A DNA stretch of 64,000 bases from Glutamicibacter sp. JL.03c (lineage in GTDB: Bacteria > Actinomycetota > Actinomycetes > Actinomycetales > Micrococcaceae): positions 1,984,001-2,048,000 of the forward strand of contig NZ_CP107575.1 of the NCBI RefSeq assembly GCF_025854375.1, given 5' to 3'. The position numbers were made by a program, and so were the translations under genes. This document shows, in pieces, positions 51,318 through 60,583 of the stretch (its first letter is position 1; each line of letters opens with the position of its first letter). Below the pieces are notes generated by a model, which ran no database searches, was not told the DNA's origin, and saw nothing but the letters and a program-made list of their open reading frames with translations.

Positions 51318-52829
51318 CTACAGAGATTCAGGAGTCGAAACATTCTCCGCCGCCCATGGGCCGACCTTTTCACGGGCAGGCATTGGCTTTCCGTCAACCA
51401 GCTGGCCAGCATCGGCCAGATCGCCGATCTTGTGCACGCGCAGCGAGTTGGTGGAACCGGCCTGCCCTGGAGGGGAACCGGCGGCAATGCACACCAGGTC
51501 GTTGATGTCGGCCAGGCCTTCGGAGAGCAGAGCCTCGTCCACCTGGGCGGTCATCTTATCGGTGTGGTCCGCGTAAGCCACCAGGCGAGCCTGGATGCCC
51601 CACATCAGGGTCATGATGTTGTAGGTCTGCTGCAGCGGGGTGAAGGCCAGGACCGGCTTCTTCGGGCGCAAGCGCGAAAGTCGACGAGCCGAGTCGCCGG
51701 ACTGGGTGAAGGCCACAATGTACTTCGCATCAAGCTGATCGGAGATCTCCACAGCGGCACGGGTGATCGCGCCACCGCGGGTTTTGGGCTTGGAGCCCAG
51801 ACGCGGGATACGGTCCAGGCCGTGCTCCTCGGTGGAGGAGATGATGCGGGACATGGTCTCCACGGTCTGCACCGGGTAGGCACCCACCGAGGTCTCCCCC
51901 GACAGCATGACCGCGTCCGCGCCGTCAAGCACGGCGTTGGCGCAGTCCGACGCCTCAGCGCGGGTCGGAGTTGGCGACTCGATCATCGATTCGAGCACCT
52001 GGGTGGCGACGATGACCGGCTTCGCCCAACGGCGGGCCAGCTCAACGGCGCGCTTCTGCACCACAGGAACCTCTTCCAGCGGCAATTCCACGCCGAGGTC
52101 GCCACGGGCCACCATGATGGCATCGAACGCGTTGATGATCTCTTCGAGCGCAGCCACTGCCTGCGGCTTCTCGATCTTGGCGATCACCGGTACGCGGCGG
52201 CCTTCTTCGTCCATGATCTCGTGCACCCGCGAAATGTCTTCGGCGTTGCGCACGAAGGACAGTGCGACCATGTCGACGCCGGCACGCAGAGCCCAGCGCA
52301 GGTCGTCTTCGTCCTTCTCGCTCAATGCAGGAACGTTCACGGCCACGCCTGGCAGGTTGATGCCCTTGTTATTGGACACCTCGCCACCGACAACGACCTC
52401 GGAGCGCACCGAGGTCGCGTCAACCTCAACAGCCTTGAGCTTGACCTTGCCATCGTTGACCAGCAGGAAATCCCCTGGCTTCACATCGTGAGGCAGGCCC
52501 TTGAAGGTGGTCGAGCACAGGTTGCGAGTGCCCTCGACGTCATCGATGGTGATGGTGAATTCTTCGCCAGCTTCGAGGATGTACTTGGCGTTGTCCTTGA
52601 AACGGCCCAAACGGATCTTTGGACCCTGCAGGTCAGCGAAGATGCCTACCGCACGGCCGATTTCCGCCGCTGCGTTGCGCACATTCGCCAGCGATTGCGC
52701 GTGCATGGAGTGGTCTCCATGGCTCATGTTCAAACGGGCTACGTCTACTCCCGCCCTTAGTACCGCTACAGTGTTTTCATAGCTCGCCAGGGCTGGACCC
52801 CAGGTTGCCACAATCTTTGCGCGTCTCAT
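51318..52829 (-). CDS. pyk: Pyruvate kinase
   Basis: A 503-residue glycolytic enzyme making pyruvate and ATP from phosphoenolpyruvate. The N-terminus MRRAKIVATWGPALAS is family-typical, with RLNMSHGDH near residue 38; the active-site stretch IAKIEKPQAV and MVARGDLGVELPLEEVP near residue 240 carries the catalytic Lys and metal Glu/Asp. The C-terminal allosteric domain follows. The ATG at 52829 is chosen for family fit; the longer frame crosses the gltD terminator hairpin. Confidence 0.95.
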   Translation of the reverse strand: MRRAKIVATWGPALASYENTVAVLRAGVDVARLNMSHGDHSMHAQSLANVRNAAAEIGRAVGIFADLQGPKIRLGRFKDNAKYILEAGEEFTITIDDVEGTRNLCSTTFKGLPHDVKPGDFLLVNDGKVKLKAVEVDATSVRSEVVVGGEVSNNKGINLPGVAVNVPALSEKDEDDLRWALRAGVDMVALSFVRNAEDISRVHEIMDEEGRRVPVIAKIEKPQAVAALEEIINAFDAIMVARGDLGVELPLEEVPVVQKRAVELARRWAKPVIVATQVLESMIESPTPTRAEASDCANAVLDGADAVMLSGETSVGAYPVQTVETMSRIISSTEEHGLDRIPRLGSKPKTRGGAITRAAVEISDQLDAKYIVAFTQSGDSARRLSRLRPKKPVLAFTPLQQTYNIMTLMWGIQARLVAYADHTDKMTAQVDEALLSEGLADINDLVCIAAGSPPGQAGSTNSLRVHKIGDLADAGQLVDGKPMPAREKVGPWAAENVSTPESL

Positions 52830-52862
52830 TCCGTCAGCCAAATGCCTTTCATGTTCACACAG

Positions 52863-52901
52863 GCAAAATGCGGCCCACCCGGGATCCGGGTGTGCCGCAT
52901 T
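52863..52901 (-). terminator. Hairpin terminator of gltD
   Basis: A long stem (52867-52882 with 52886-52901, one mismatch) has a three-base loop and is followed by TTTT on the minus strand (plus-strand AAAA at 52865-52868). It starts 15 bases after the gltD stop but ends only about 37 bases before pyk, so the pyk promoter must overlap it or readthrough feeds pyk. Confidence 0.75.
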
Positions 52902-52915
52902 CAAGCCTATGACAC

Positions 52916-54385
52916 TCAAATGATGCTGATGGCCCTATCGGTTGGAGCTACCGGTGCTGGGAGGGTGGTCGAGCCCATGAGGAACTTATCGACCGAGGCT
53001 GCGCAAGCGCGGCCTTCAGCGATAGCCCACACGATCAGCGACTGTCCCCGACCGGCGTCTCCGGCGACGAAGACCGATTCGGTGTTCGTCATGTAGTAGC
53101 CATCTCGGGCGACGTTGCCCCGGTTGTCGAATTCGATACTGACCTGTTCGTCCAGCCCTGAAACTTCAGGTCCGGTGAACCCGAGGGCAAGCAAAACCAG
53201 ATCCGCTTTGATTACGCGTTCGGTTCCAGGCTTCGGGAGGCGCTTGCCAGCAACAAATTCTGTCTCTGCAACTGTAACACCGATCACCTTATTCTGCTCA
53301 GTTCCCTCACCGGCGACAAAGTTCACAGTCGAGGCGAGGTAGGTGCGTTCGCCGCCCTCCTCGTGGGACGACTGCACTTCAAAGATCACTGGCATCATTG
53401 GCCACGGGTGGTTATCGCTGCGTTCAGCACCCGGCTGCTTGCCGATCGCCAGCGTCGTCACGCTGGCAGCACCCTGGCGCAGCGAGGTGCCGATGCAGTC
53501 CGATCCGGTGTCGCCGCCACCGAGGATCACCACATGCTTGCCCTTGGCGTCAATGGCGCGCTGCGCGCTGGTGCCGGCAACCACACGGTTGTTATCGGTG
53601 AGGAATTCCATCGCGTGGTGCACGCCATCGAGCTTGTTGCCGGGAACCGGAAGCTCACGCGGCACGGTGGCGCCGGTGGCGACAATCACCGCGTCGTAGT
53701 CGCGCTGCAACTGGTTCCAGGTGATGTCCTTGCCGATCTCGATGCCAGTGCGGAAGATCGTGCCTTCCTCGCGCATCTGGGCCAGGCGGCGATCGATGAT
53801 CTGCTTTTCCAGCTTGAAGTCCGGAATGCCGAAGCGCAGCAGACCGCCGATGGCCTCATCGCGTTCGTACACGGCCACGGTGTGGCCGGCACGAGTCAGC
53901 TGCTGGGCTGCGGCCAAGCCAGCAGGGCCCGAACCGACGATGGCCACGCGGTGCTCGGTGTGGCGTGCTGGCGGCTGCGGAACGAAGTCCCCGCCATCCA
54001 TCAGGTGCTCAGCCAGTTCGGCCTCCACCTGCTTGATGGTCACAGCGGGCTGGTTGATGCCCAGCACGCAAGAAGACTCGCACGGGGCCGGGCACAGCTT
54101 GCCGGTGAGCTCCGGGAAGTTGTTGGTGGACAGCAGGCGGGCCGCCGCATCATCCAGCCGGCCCTTGTAGGTCAGGTCGTTGAACTCAGGGATCAGGTTG
54201 CCCAGCGGGCAGCCCTGGTGGCAGAACGGGATGCCGCAGTCCATGCAGCGTGACGCCTGCTGCTGCAGGGTGCCGTTCTTCTGGCGCTCTACAACTTCCT
54301 TGTAGTCCATGATGCGCACCGGTACCGGGCGCTTGGGTTGGGTGACGCGCTCGGTCACCTTCAGGAATCCGCGTGGATCAGCCAC
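52916..54385 (-). CDS. gltD: Glutamate synthase (NADPH) small subunit
   Basis: A 489-residue FAD/iron-sulfur subunit that passes electrons from NADPH to the large subunit. The N-terminus has the Cys cluster ASRCMDCGIPFCHQGCPLGN and CPAPCESSC for 4Fe-4S centres; FAD binding is VAIVGSGPAGLAAAQQL near residue 147 and NADPH binding is VVILGGGDTGSDCIGTS near residue 289. It starts with GTG, overlapping the gltB stop by eight bases, behind GGAGG inside gltB. Confidence 0.95.
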   Translation of the reverse strand: MADPRGFLKVTERVTQPKRPVPVRIMDYKEVVERQKNGTLQQQASRCMDCGIPFCHQGCPLGNLIPEFNDLTYKGRLDDAAARLLSTNNFPELTGKLCPAPCESSCVLGINQPAVTIKQVEAELAEHLMDGGDFVPQPPARHTEHRVAIVGSGPAGLAAAQQLTRAGHTVAVYERDEAIGGLLRFGIPDFKLEKQIIDRRLAQMREEGTIFRTGIEIGKDITWNQLQRDYDAVIVATGATVPRELPVPGNKLDGVHHAMEFLTDNNRVVAGTSAQRAIDAKGKHVVILGGGDTGSDCIGTSLRQGAASVTTLAIGKQPGAERSDNHPWPMMPVIFEVQSSHEEGGERTYLASTVNFVAGEGTEQNKVIGVTVAETEFVAGKRLPKPGTERVIKADLVLLALGFTGPEVSGLDEQVSIEFDNRGNVARDGYYMTNTESVFVAGDAGRGQSLIVWAIAEGRACAASVDKFLMGSTTLPAPVAPTDRAISII

Positions 54386-57300
54386 GGGTCACCTCCAAAA
54401 TCTTGTTCCATACCTGTGGCGAGTCAGGGTTCTGCCCGTTGGCTTCAGCGTCACTACGTACCTGCTGCACGGCTGCGAAGTCGCGCGGGGTAATGCTGGT
54501 GATGCGGCTGCGGGTCGCGTCCCAATTCAGCACCAGGCGCTGCGCCAGTGGCGAAGCGGTCTGCGCGATGTGCTCGGTGAGCAGCGTGTGGATGCGCTCG
54601 GCTTCCTGATCGGTGATCGGGTTGATCAGCAGGTCGCCTTGGCTGGCGGCCAGCGGGTTGAGCTTGGCTTCGTCGAAGTCGACGATCCATGCGACACCGC
54701 CGGAGAAGCCAGCGCCGAAATTGCGGCCGGTCTCCCCCAGGATCAGCACTTCGCCACCGGTCATGTATTCGCAGCCGTGTTCGCCGATGCCCTCGGTGAC
54801 GATGGTCGCACCGGAGTTGCGCACGGCGAAGCGTTCGCCGACCTTGCCGTTGATGAACATCGAACCGCTGGTGGCACCGTAGCCCACCACGTTGCCGGCA
54901 ATCACCTGTTCTTCCGGTGCGGAAGTGGTGCTCGTTGGCGGGTGGATGACGATCTTGCCGCCGGACAGGCCCTTGCCGACATAGTCGTTGGCGTCGCCAT
55001 CCAGGGACAGCGTGACACCGGCTGGCAGGAAGGCGCCCAGCGACTGGCCGGCACGCCCGGCGAGGTTCACCGTAATGGTGTCCTCATCCAGGGTCTCCAG
55101 CCCGAAGGTCTTGGTGACATGGTGGCCCAGCAGCGTGCCCACCGAGCGGTCGGTGTTCACGATGTCGGCGTCGATGGTGACCGGGATGCGATCGGACAGG
55201 GCCGTGCCCGCGGCGGCCAGCAGTCGCTGGTCCAGGTGGCTGTCCAGTCCGTGGTCCTGGCCGATGCGGCGGCGGCGTGCGGCCACCTCGACTGCCGGCT
55301 CATGGGTGATGGCGGCCAGCGCCAGGCCCTGCACCTTCTGGTGCGCGCCGAGCTGATCGGCGTCGGTCTCCAGCAGTTCAACGCGGCCGATCACTTCGTC
55401 CAGGGTGCGGGCACCCAGGGAAGCGAGCAGTTCGCGGACTTCCTGGGCGATGAACTCGAAGAAGTTCACCACGAATTCGGCCTTGCCGCTGAAGCGTTCG
55501 CGCAGCACAGGGTTCTGCGTGGCCACGCCCACCGGGCAGGTGTCCAGGTGGCAGACGCGCATCATGATGCAGCCCGAGACCACCAGTGGGGCGGTGGCGA
55601 AACCGAATTCCTCGGCCCCCAGCAGGGCGCCGATGAGCACGTCGCGGCCGGTCTTGAGCTGGCCGTCGACCTGAACGGTCACGCGGTCGCGCAGGCCGTT
55701 GAGGATCAGGGTCTGCTGTGCTTCAGCCAGGCCGAGTTCCCACGGGGTTCCCGCGTGCTTCAGCGAGTTCATCGGCGAAGCCCCCGTGCCGCCGTCATGG
55801 CCGGAAATCAGGACCACGTCGGCCTTGGCCTTGGCCACGCCGGCTGCCACGGTGCCAATACCGGATTCGGAGACCAGCTTCACGTGGACGCGGGCGCTCG
55901 GGTTCGAGCACTTGGCATCGTGGATCAGCTGGGCCAGATCCTCGATCGAGTAGATGTCGTGGTGCGGTGGCGGGGAGATCAGGCCGACACCCGGGGTGGA
56001 GTGGCGGGTCTTGGCAATCCACGGGTAGAGCTTCTGGCTCATCAGCTGGCCGCCCTCGCCCGGCTTGGCGCCCTGGGCCATCTTGATCTGGATGTCATCC
56101 GCGTTGGACAGGTACAAGCTGGTCACGCCGAAACGGCCCGAAGCGATCTGCTTGACCGCGCTGCGGCGCTCCGGATCGAGCAGGCGCTCAGGATCCTCGC
56201 CGCCTTCGCCGGTGTTGGACTTGCCGCCCAGGCGGTTCATGGCGATCGCCAGTGTCTCGTGGGCTTCGGCGGAGATCGAACCGTAGCTCATCGCACCGGT
56301 GGCGAAGCGCTTCACGATCTCGGAAACCGGTTCGACCTCGTCGATGTCGATCGGGGTGATGCCCTCGGTCTTGAGCTTCAGCAGGCCGCGCAGGGTCTTG
56401 AGCTGCGCTGCCTGATCGTCCACAGCCTTGGTGTACTCCTTGAACACGTCGTAGCGGCGGGTGCGGGTGGAGTGCTGCAGGCGGAAGACGGTCTGCGGGT
56501 CGAACAGGTGCGGCGGGCCTTCACGGCGCCACTGGTATTCGCCGCCGACTTCGAGTTCGTTGGCCTGGGAGGCGCCGTCGATCTCCGGGTAGGCGCGAGA
56601 GTGGCGGGCGGCGGCTTCGGCTGCCACGACATCCAGCTCGATGCCAGAGAGCTTGGTGGTGGTGCCGGTGAAGTACTGGTCGACCACGCGCTGGGACAGG
56701 CCCACGGCTTCGAAGGTCTGGGCACCGCAGTAGCTGGAGACCGTGGAGATGCCCATTTTGGACATGATCTTCAGTACGCCCTTGCCCAGGGCCTTGATCA
56801 GGTTGGAGTTGGCGCTGGCGCCGTTGATGCCGGGCAGCTCGCCCTCCTCAGCCATCTGCTCCACCGACTCCAAGGCCAGGTACGGGTTGATCGCGGCCGC
56901 GCCGTATCCGATCAGCACCGCAATATGGTGCACTTCGCGGGCGTCGCCGGATTCGATGATCAGCGAGGCGCGGGTGCGGTTGGAGCTCTTGAGCAGGTGG
57001 TGGTGGACGGCGCTGGTCAGCAACAGCGATGGGATCGGAGCCCAGGCCGCGGAGGAATCGCGGTCGGAGAGCACGATGTAGCGCACGCCACGGTTCACCG
57101 CTGCGGAGACCTTCTCGCAGATTTCCTGCAGGCGGGCGCGCAGCTCGGATTCGCCGCCGGCCGGGCGGTACAGGCCGCGGACCTTCAGCGAGAGCTTCGA
57201 ACCGGAATCGTCGCGCAGGTTCACGATCTTGGCCAGCTGGTCGTTGGTCAATACCGGATAGTCCAGGGCGATCTGGGTCTGCGGGACCTTCTCCAGGCTC

Positions 57301-58997
57301 AGCAGGTTGCCGTCCGGGCCGATGGTGGTGCGCATCGAGGTGACCAGCTCTTCGCGGATGGCATCCAACGGCGGGTTGGTGACCTGGGCGAAGGACTGGG
57401 TGAAGTAGTCGAAGAGCAGGCGCTGGCGGTCGGCCAGGGCGGCAATCGGCGTGTCGGTGCCCATGGCGGCCAGCGGCTCGGCGCCGGTGGTGGCCATGGG
57501 AGCCAGCAGGATGCGCAGCTCCTCGGTGGTGTAGCCGAAGGTCAGCTGGCGCAGCAGCACGGAGGCCGAATTGTGGCGCACGTGCTCCAGGTCTGGGAAG
57601 TCACCCAGGGTCTTCATGTTCTGCGAGACCCATTCGCGCCAAGGCTTGGCCGCAGCGACCTCTGCCTTGATCTCGGCATCTTCCACAATGCGGCCGGCGT
57701 TCAGATCGACGGCGAACATCTTGCCCGGGGCGACGCGGCCTTTGGAGACGATGTGCTCTTCAGCCACGTCGATCACGCCGACCTCGCTGGCCAGGACGAC
57801 CAGATCGTCATCGGTGACCCACCAGCGGGCCGGGCGCAGGCCATTGCGGTCCAGCACCGCGCCGGCCATCTGGCCATCGGTGAAGCAGACAGCGGCCGGG
57901 CCGTCCCATGGCTCGATCAGCATCGAGTGGTACTGGTAGAAGGCGCGCAGATCCTCGTCCATCTGGGTGTCGTTTTCCCAGGGCTGCGGGATCATCATCA
58001 TGATCGCTTCGGTGACGTTGCGCCCCGAGAGCATGAGCATTTCGGCGACCTCATCGAAGGAAGCGGAGTCCGAGGCACCGGGGGTGCAGATCGGGAACAG
58101 CTCTTCGGGGACCTCGCCGAGCAGCGTGGAGTCCAGGGTGGACTGGCGGGCGCGCATCCAGTTGCGGTTGCCCTTGACCGTGTTGATCTCGCCGTTGTGC
58201 GCAATGGTGCGGAACGGCTGGGCCAGCGGCCACGATGGGAAGGTGTTGGTGGAGAAGCGCGAGTGCACGATCGCGCAACGGCTGGTGAAGCTCGCCTCGG
58301 ACAAATCCGGGTAGAACGGCTCGAGCTGCGCGGTGGAGACCATGCCCTTGTAGACAATGGACTGCGCCGAGAAGGATGCGAAGTAGATGCCCATCTTGTT
58401 GTGCGCGCGACGGCGGATGCGCCAGGCAGCAGCGTCGAGTTCGCGGCTGCTCAACGCTGGTTCGCCGGCGGGCGCGGAAACGAAGAACTGCGTGATGTAA
58501 GGCATGACCTTGCGTGCCGAGGCGCCGAGCACCGAGGCGTCGACCGGCACTTCGCGCCAGCCCAGGACCGCGAGGTTCTCTTCAGCGGCGAGGCCTTCGA
58601 GCTCGGACTGGGCGAACTCGCGCTCATTGGTTTCAGCAGGCAGGAACCCCATGCCCACGGCGTACGTGCCAGCCGCTGGGAGGGGGAAGTTTGTGGCGCC
58701 GCGCAGGAATGCGTCTGGCATGTGGAGCAAGATGCCCGCACCGTCACCGGTGCCTTCGTCGGCGCCGATGGCGCCGCGGTGTTCCAGACGGCGCAGAGCG
58801 GTCAGCGCGTGCACGACGATTTCGTGGCTGGATTCGTTCTTCAGGGACGCAATCATTGCCAGACCGCAGGCGTCCTTTTCGGCCGCTGGATCATACAATC
58901 CCTGCGCGCCAGGCAGTGCGGCGAAGCGGGTGTACGGCGAGGCAACGTCCTCGCCGGAGCCTGGCGAGGCGTTCATTTGGACTCCGGTCATGCTCAT
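54378..58997 (-). CDS. gltB: Glutamate synthase (NADPH) large subunit
   Basis: A 1539-residue enzyme producing two glutamates from glutamine and 2-oxoglutarate. The Ntn nucleophile Cys is C44 in EKDACGLAMIASL, implying cleavage of a 43-residue propeptide. FMN- and 3Fe-4S-binding parts follow, with the Cys cluster CIMMRVCHLDTCPVG, and the C-terminal beta-helix domain is Gly-rich. The ATG at 58997 has AAAGG eight bases upstream. The open frame extends to 59327 but has no family similarity there. GlnR-like boxes lie further upstream. Confidence 0.96.
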   Translation of the reverse strand: MSMTGVQMNASPGSGEDVASPYTRFAALPGAQGLYDPAAEKDACGLAMIASLKNESSHEIVVHALTALRRLEHRGAIGADEGTGDGAGILLHMPDAFLRGATNFPLPAAGTYAVGMGFLPAETNEREFAQSELEGLAAEENLAVLGWREVPVDASVLGASARKVMPYITQFFVSAPAGEPALSSRELDAAAWRIRRRAHNKMGIYFASFSAQSIVYKGMVSTAQLEPFYPDLSEASFTSRCAIVHSRFSTNTFPSWPLAQPFRTIAHNGEINTVKGNRNWMRARQSTLDSTLLGEVPEELFPICTPGASDSASFDEVAEMLMLSGRNVTEAIMMMIPQPWENDTQMDEDLRAFYQYHSMLIEPWDGPAAVCFTDGQMAGAVLDRNGLRPARWWVTDDDLVVLASEVGVIDVAEEHIVSKGRVAPGKMFAVDLNAGRIVEDAEIKAEVAAAKPWREWVSQNMKTLGDFPDLEHVRHNSASVLLRQLTFGYTTEELRILLAPMATTGAEPLAAMGTDTPIAALADRQRLLFDYFTQSFAQVTNPPLDAIREELVTSMRTTIGPDGNLLSLEKVPQTQIALDYPVLTNDQLAKIVNLRDDSGSKLSLKVRGLYRPAGGESELRARLQEICEKVSAAVNRGVRYIVLSDRDSSAAWAPIPSLLLTSAVHHHLLKSSNRTRASLIIESGDAREVHHIAVLIGYGAAAINPYLALESVEQMAEEGELPGINGASANSNLIKALGKGVLKIMSKMGISTVSSYCGAQTFEAVGLSQRVVDQYFTGTTTKLSGIELDVVAAEAAARHSRAYPEIDGASQANELEVGGEYQWRREGPPHLFDPQTVFRLQHSTRTRRYDVFKEYTKAVDDQAAQLKTLRGLLKLKTEGITPIDIDEVEPVSEIVKRFATGAMSYGSISAEAHETLAIAMNRLGGKSNTGEGGEDPERLLDPERRSAVKQIASGRFGVTSLYLSNADDIQIKMAQGAKPGEGGQLMSQKLYPWIAKTRHSTPGVGLISPPPHHDIYSIEDLAQLIHDAKCSNPSARVHVKLVSESGIGTVAAGVAKAKADVVLISGHDGGTGASPMNSLKHAGTPWELGLAEAQQTLILNGLRDRVTVQVDGQLKTGRDVLIGALLGAEEFGFATAPLVVSGCIMMRVCHLDTCPVGVATQNPVLRERFSGKAEFVVNFFEFIAQEVRELLASLGARTLDEVIGRVELLETDADQLGAHQKVQGLALAAITHEPAVEVAARRRRIGQDHGLDSHLDQRLLAAAGTALSDRIPVTIDADIVNTDRSVGTLLGHHVTKTFGLETLDEDTITVNLAGRAGQSLGAFLPAGVTLSLDGDANDYVGKGLSGGKIVIHPPTSTTSAPEEQVIAGNVVGYGATSGSMFINGKVGERFAVRNSGATIVTEGIGEHGCEYMTGGEVLILGETGRNFGAGFSGGVAWIVDFDEAKLNPLAASQGDLLINPITDQEAERIHTLLTEHIAQTASPLAQRLVLNWDATRSRITSITPRDFAAVQQVRSDAEANGQNPDSPQVWNKILEVTRG

Positions 58998-59252
58998 GAG
59001 CGTGCCTTTCTGTGGTTCATGCAGGATCGGCGCGCCAGGCCCTTTGGCAAAGAGTATATTTCCTGCAAGGGCGACCGGCCGCCTGGATGTTTCATCGGAC
59101 TGAAACTTGTCGACAGTGCGAAGCGGGGTATGCCTGCGTATCGAGGTTCCGGGGACGAACATTTCCCACCTCGTTGTGGTACTGCATCGCGGGTCCGCTC
59201 CAGGGGGTTGAGGGCCCATCACGATGCCAACATCACACGTTACGCAATTTTT

Positions 59253-59291
59253 GTTTCTCCAGTGCGACCGTTTGTGTTTCAGAAATGTTAA
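59253..59291 (-). promoter_or_regulatory. GlnR-like operator pair upstream of gltB
   Basis: On the minus strand TTAAC-ATTTCT-GAAAC (59291-59276) and GTCGC-ACTGGA-GAAAC (59268-59253) each match the GlnR half-site pattern gTnAC-n6-GaAAC at nine of the ten defined or near-defined positions, with start-to-start spacing of 23 bases against the usual 22. gltBD is a classic nitrogen-control target. Binding is inferred. Confidence 0.45.
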
Positions 59292-59384
59292 AAACGGGGT
59301 GCACGCCACAATTCCAGAACGCCTCATCCTGGCATCGAAGTCCGAAAAAACCGGTTTTGTCTACCTGTTTTGGCCATCTCGTAT

Positions 59385-59400
59385 GTTTCGGGAATGTTGC
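59385..59400 (-). promoter_or_regulatory. Third GlnR-like half-site
   Basis: GCAAC-ATTCCC-GAAAC on the minus strand repeats the layout of the box at 59276-59291, including the AACATT core, about 110 bases further upstream. It may be an upstream binding site or a decayed copy. Confidence 0.3.
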
Positions 59401-59513
59401 GGACTCTTATCGCGGATGCCGAGAAATTTCTTCCGAATTTTTCCGCAGGTTTCGCCATACTTGACCGACCGCGCGTCATGAAAGCGGCATCCGGCGGCGA
59501 TCTTCCCGGGTTA

Positions 59514-59553
59514 ATCAAAGGTGGCCGGCAAGCACGCATGCTTGCCGGCCACC
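59514..59553 (-). terminator. Terminator of the trp-lgt operon
   Basis: A perfect 15-base stem (59520-59534 and 59539-59553) with loop CGCA (TGCG on the transcript) is followed by TTTGATT on the minus strand. It starts about 40 bases past the lgt stop. Confidence 0.75.
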
Positions 59554-59593
59554 GCCGCTAGCCCGAGACCGGGGCTGGATCCCGGGCCCCGTG

Positions 59594-60583
59594 CTACTGG
59601 ATATTCTTTTCCTGGGTGCCGTCATCGGTTGGCTTGGCACTCTGCCCGCCCTGATCCGATCCGGCGTCCTGCACCGCTGGTTCCGGGGCGCGACCGGGCA
59701 AGAAGAACGGATCGGCATCCTGCGACCGGGTCCGCTTCAGCACCAGCGCCAGCGCGATTGCTCCGGCGATGACCAGCGCGATGGCCAGCCACTGGTGGAC
59801 GCGCAGGCCCACCGGGCCGATGTTGATGATCTCCGCCGGATCCAGGCGCAGGGATTCGGTGAAGGTGCGGCCGATGCCATACCAGATCATGTAGCAGCAG
59901 AACATGGCACCGCGGCGCAGCTTGAACTTCCGATCGAGCGCGATCAATACCAGCGCGCCGAGAACGTTCCACAGCGACTCGTACAGGAAGGTCGGGTGGA
60001 AGAGCGTATCGGCCGGAAGTCCCGCAGGGAAGTTGTAGTTGTCCGGGTCGATCTGCAGCCCCCAGGGCAGCGTCGTCGGAGCGCCGAAGAGCTCTTGGTT
60101 GAACCAGTTGCCCCAGCGTCCCAGCGCCTGCGCCAGCAAGAGCCCCGGGACAGCCGCGTCGGCGAAGGCCGAGAGCCGCACGCCGGTTTTGCGGCAGCCG
60201 ATCCAGGCGCCCAGGGCGCCGAGCGAGACCGCGCCCATGATGCCCAGCCCGCCCAGCCACAGCTGCGGAATCTCGGCCCAGTGCGCCTGTTGCCCGCCCA
60301 GGCCGAAGTAGTACATCGGATCGGTGATCAGCACGTGGTAGAGCCGGCCGCCGACGATGCCGAAGGGAATGGCCCAGATCGCGATATCCCAGAGCATGTC
60401 CGAATTGCCGCCGCGAGCCTGCATCCGCTTGTTCGTCAGCCACAGGGCGACCAGGATGCCGGCCAGGATGCACAGGGCGTAGGCGTGGATGGTCAGCGGG
60501 CCGATGCTGAATTTGGAGAATTCCGGCGGCGGGGACGGGATGGAGGCCGGCAGCGCGAGGGCCAGGTGCGTGCTCAAGCCCAT
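59594..60583 (-). CDS. lgt: Prolipoprotein diacylglyceryl transferase
   Basis: A 329-residue membrane enzyme with about seven membrane segments that moves diacylglycerol from phosphatidylglycerol to the lipobox Cys of prolipoproteins. The family signature GRWGNWFNQELFG lies near residue 147; GGRLYHVLIT and the N-terminal HAYALC stretch carry other conserved residues. The C-terminal tail is polar. ATG 60583 overlaps the trpA stop as TAATG; the longer upstream frame lies inside trpA. Its position after trpA is common in actinobacteria. Confidence 0.94.
   Translation of the reverse strand: MGLSTHLALALPASIPSPPPEFSKFSIGPLTIHAYALCILAGILVALWLTNKRMQARGGNSDMLWDIAIWAIPFGIVGGRLYHVLITDPMYYFGLGGQQAHWAEIPQLWLGGLGIMGAVSLGALGAWIGCRKTGVRLSAFADAAVPGLLLAQALGRWGNWFNQELFGAPTTLPWGLQIDPDNYNFPAGLPADTLFHPTFLYESLWNVLGALVLIALDRKFKLRRGAMFCCYMIWYGIGRTFTESLRLDPAEIINIGPVGLRVHQWLAIALVIAGAIALALVLKRTRSQDADPFFLPGRAPEPAVQDAGSDQGGQSAKPTDDGTQEKNIQ

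Larger units (their letters stand above)
59001..59513. other. Long upstream region of gltBD without a gene
   Basis: About 500 bases show no convincing gene. The region holds three GTNAC-n6-GAAAC-like boxes (59253-59268, 59276-59291, 59385-59400), a GTTTCA/TGAAAC dyad (59089-59106), a -10-like TATACT on the minus strand near 59055, and the palindrome AAAACCGGTTTT (59347-59358). Confidence 0.6.

Noticed and set aside
54309-59291. A 1660-codon open frame on the plus strand
   Set aside because: It is the antisense shadow of gltB, created by codon bias; its translation has no family motifs and gltB is complete on the other strand.
58998-59327. N-terminal extension of gltB
   Set aside because: The added 110 residues lack similarity to the short GltB propeptide, and ATG 58997 puts the catalytic Cys at residue 44 as expected.
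59347-59358. Palindrome AAAACCGGTTTT as an operator
   Set aside because: A 12-base self-complementary word is short, has no second copy in the window and no link to a regulator.
59224-59481. An 85-codon plus-strand open frame in the gltB upstream region
   Set aside because: It overlaps the GlnR-like boxes, has no ribosome site and no protein-like composition.
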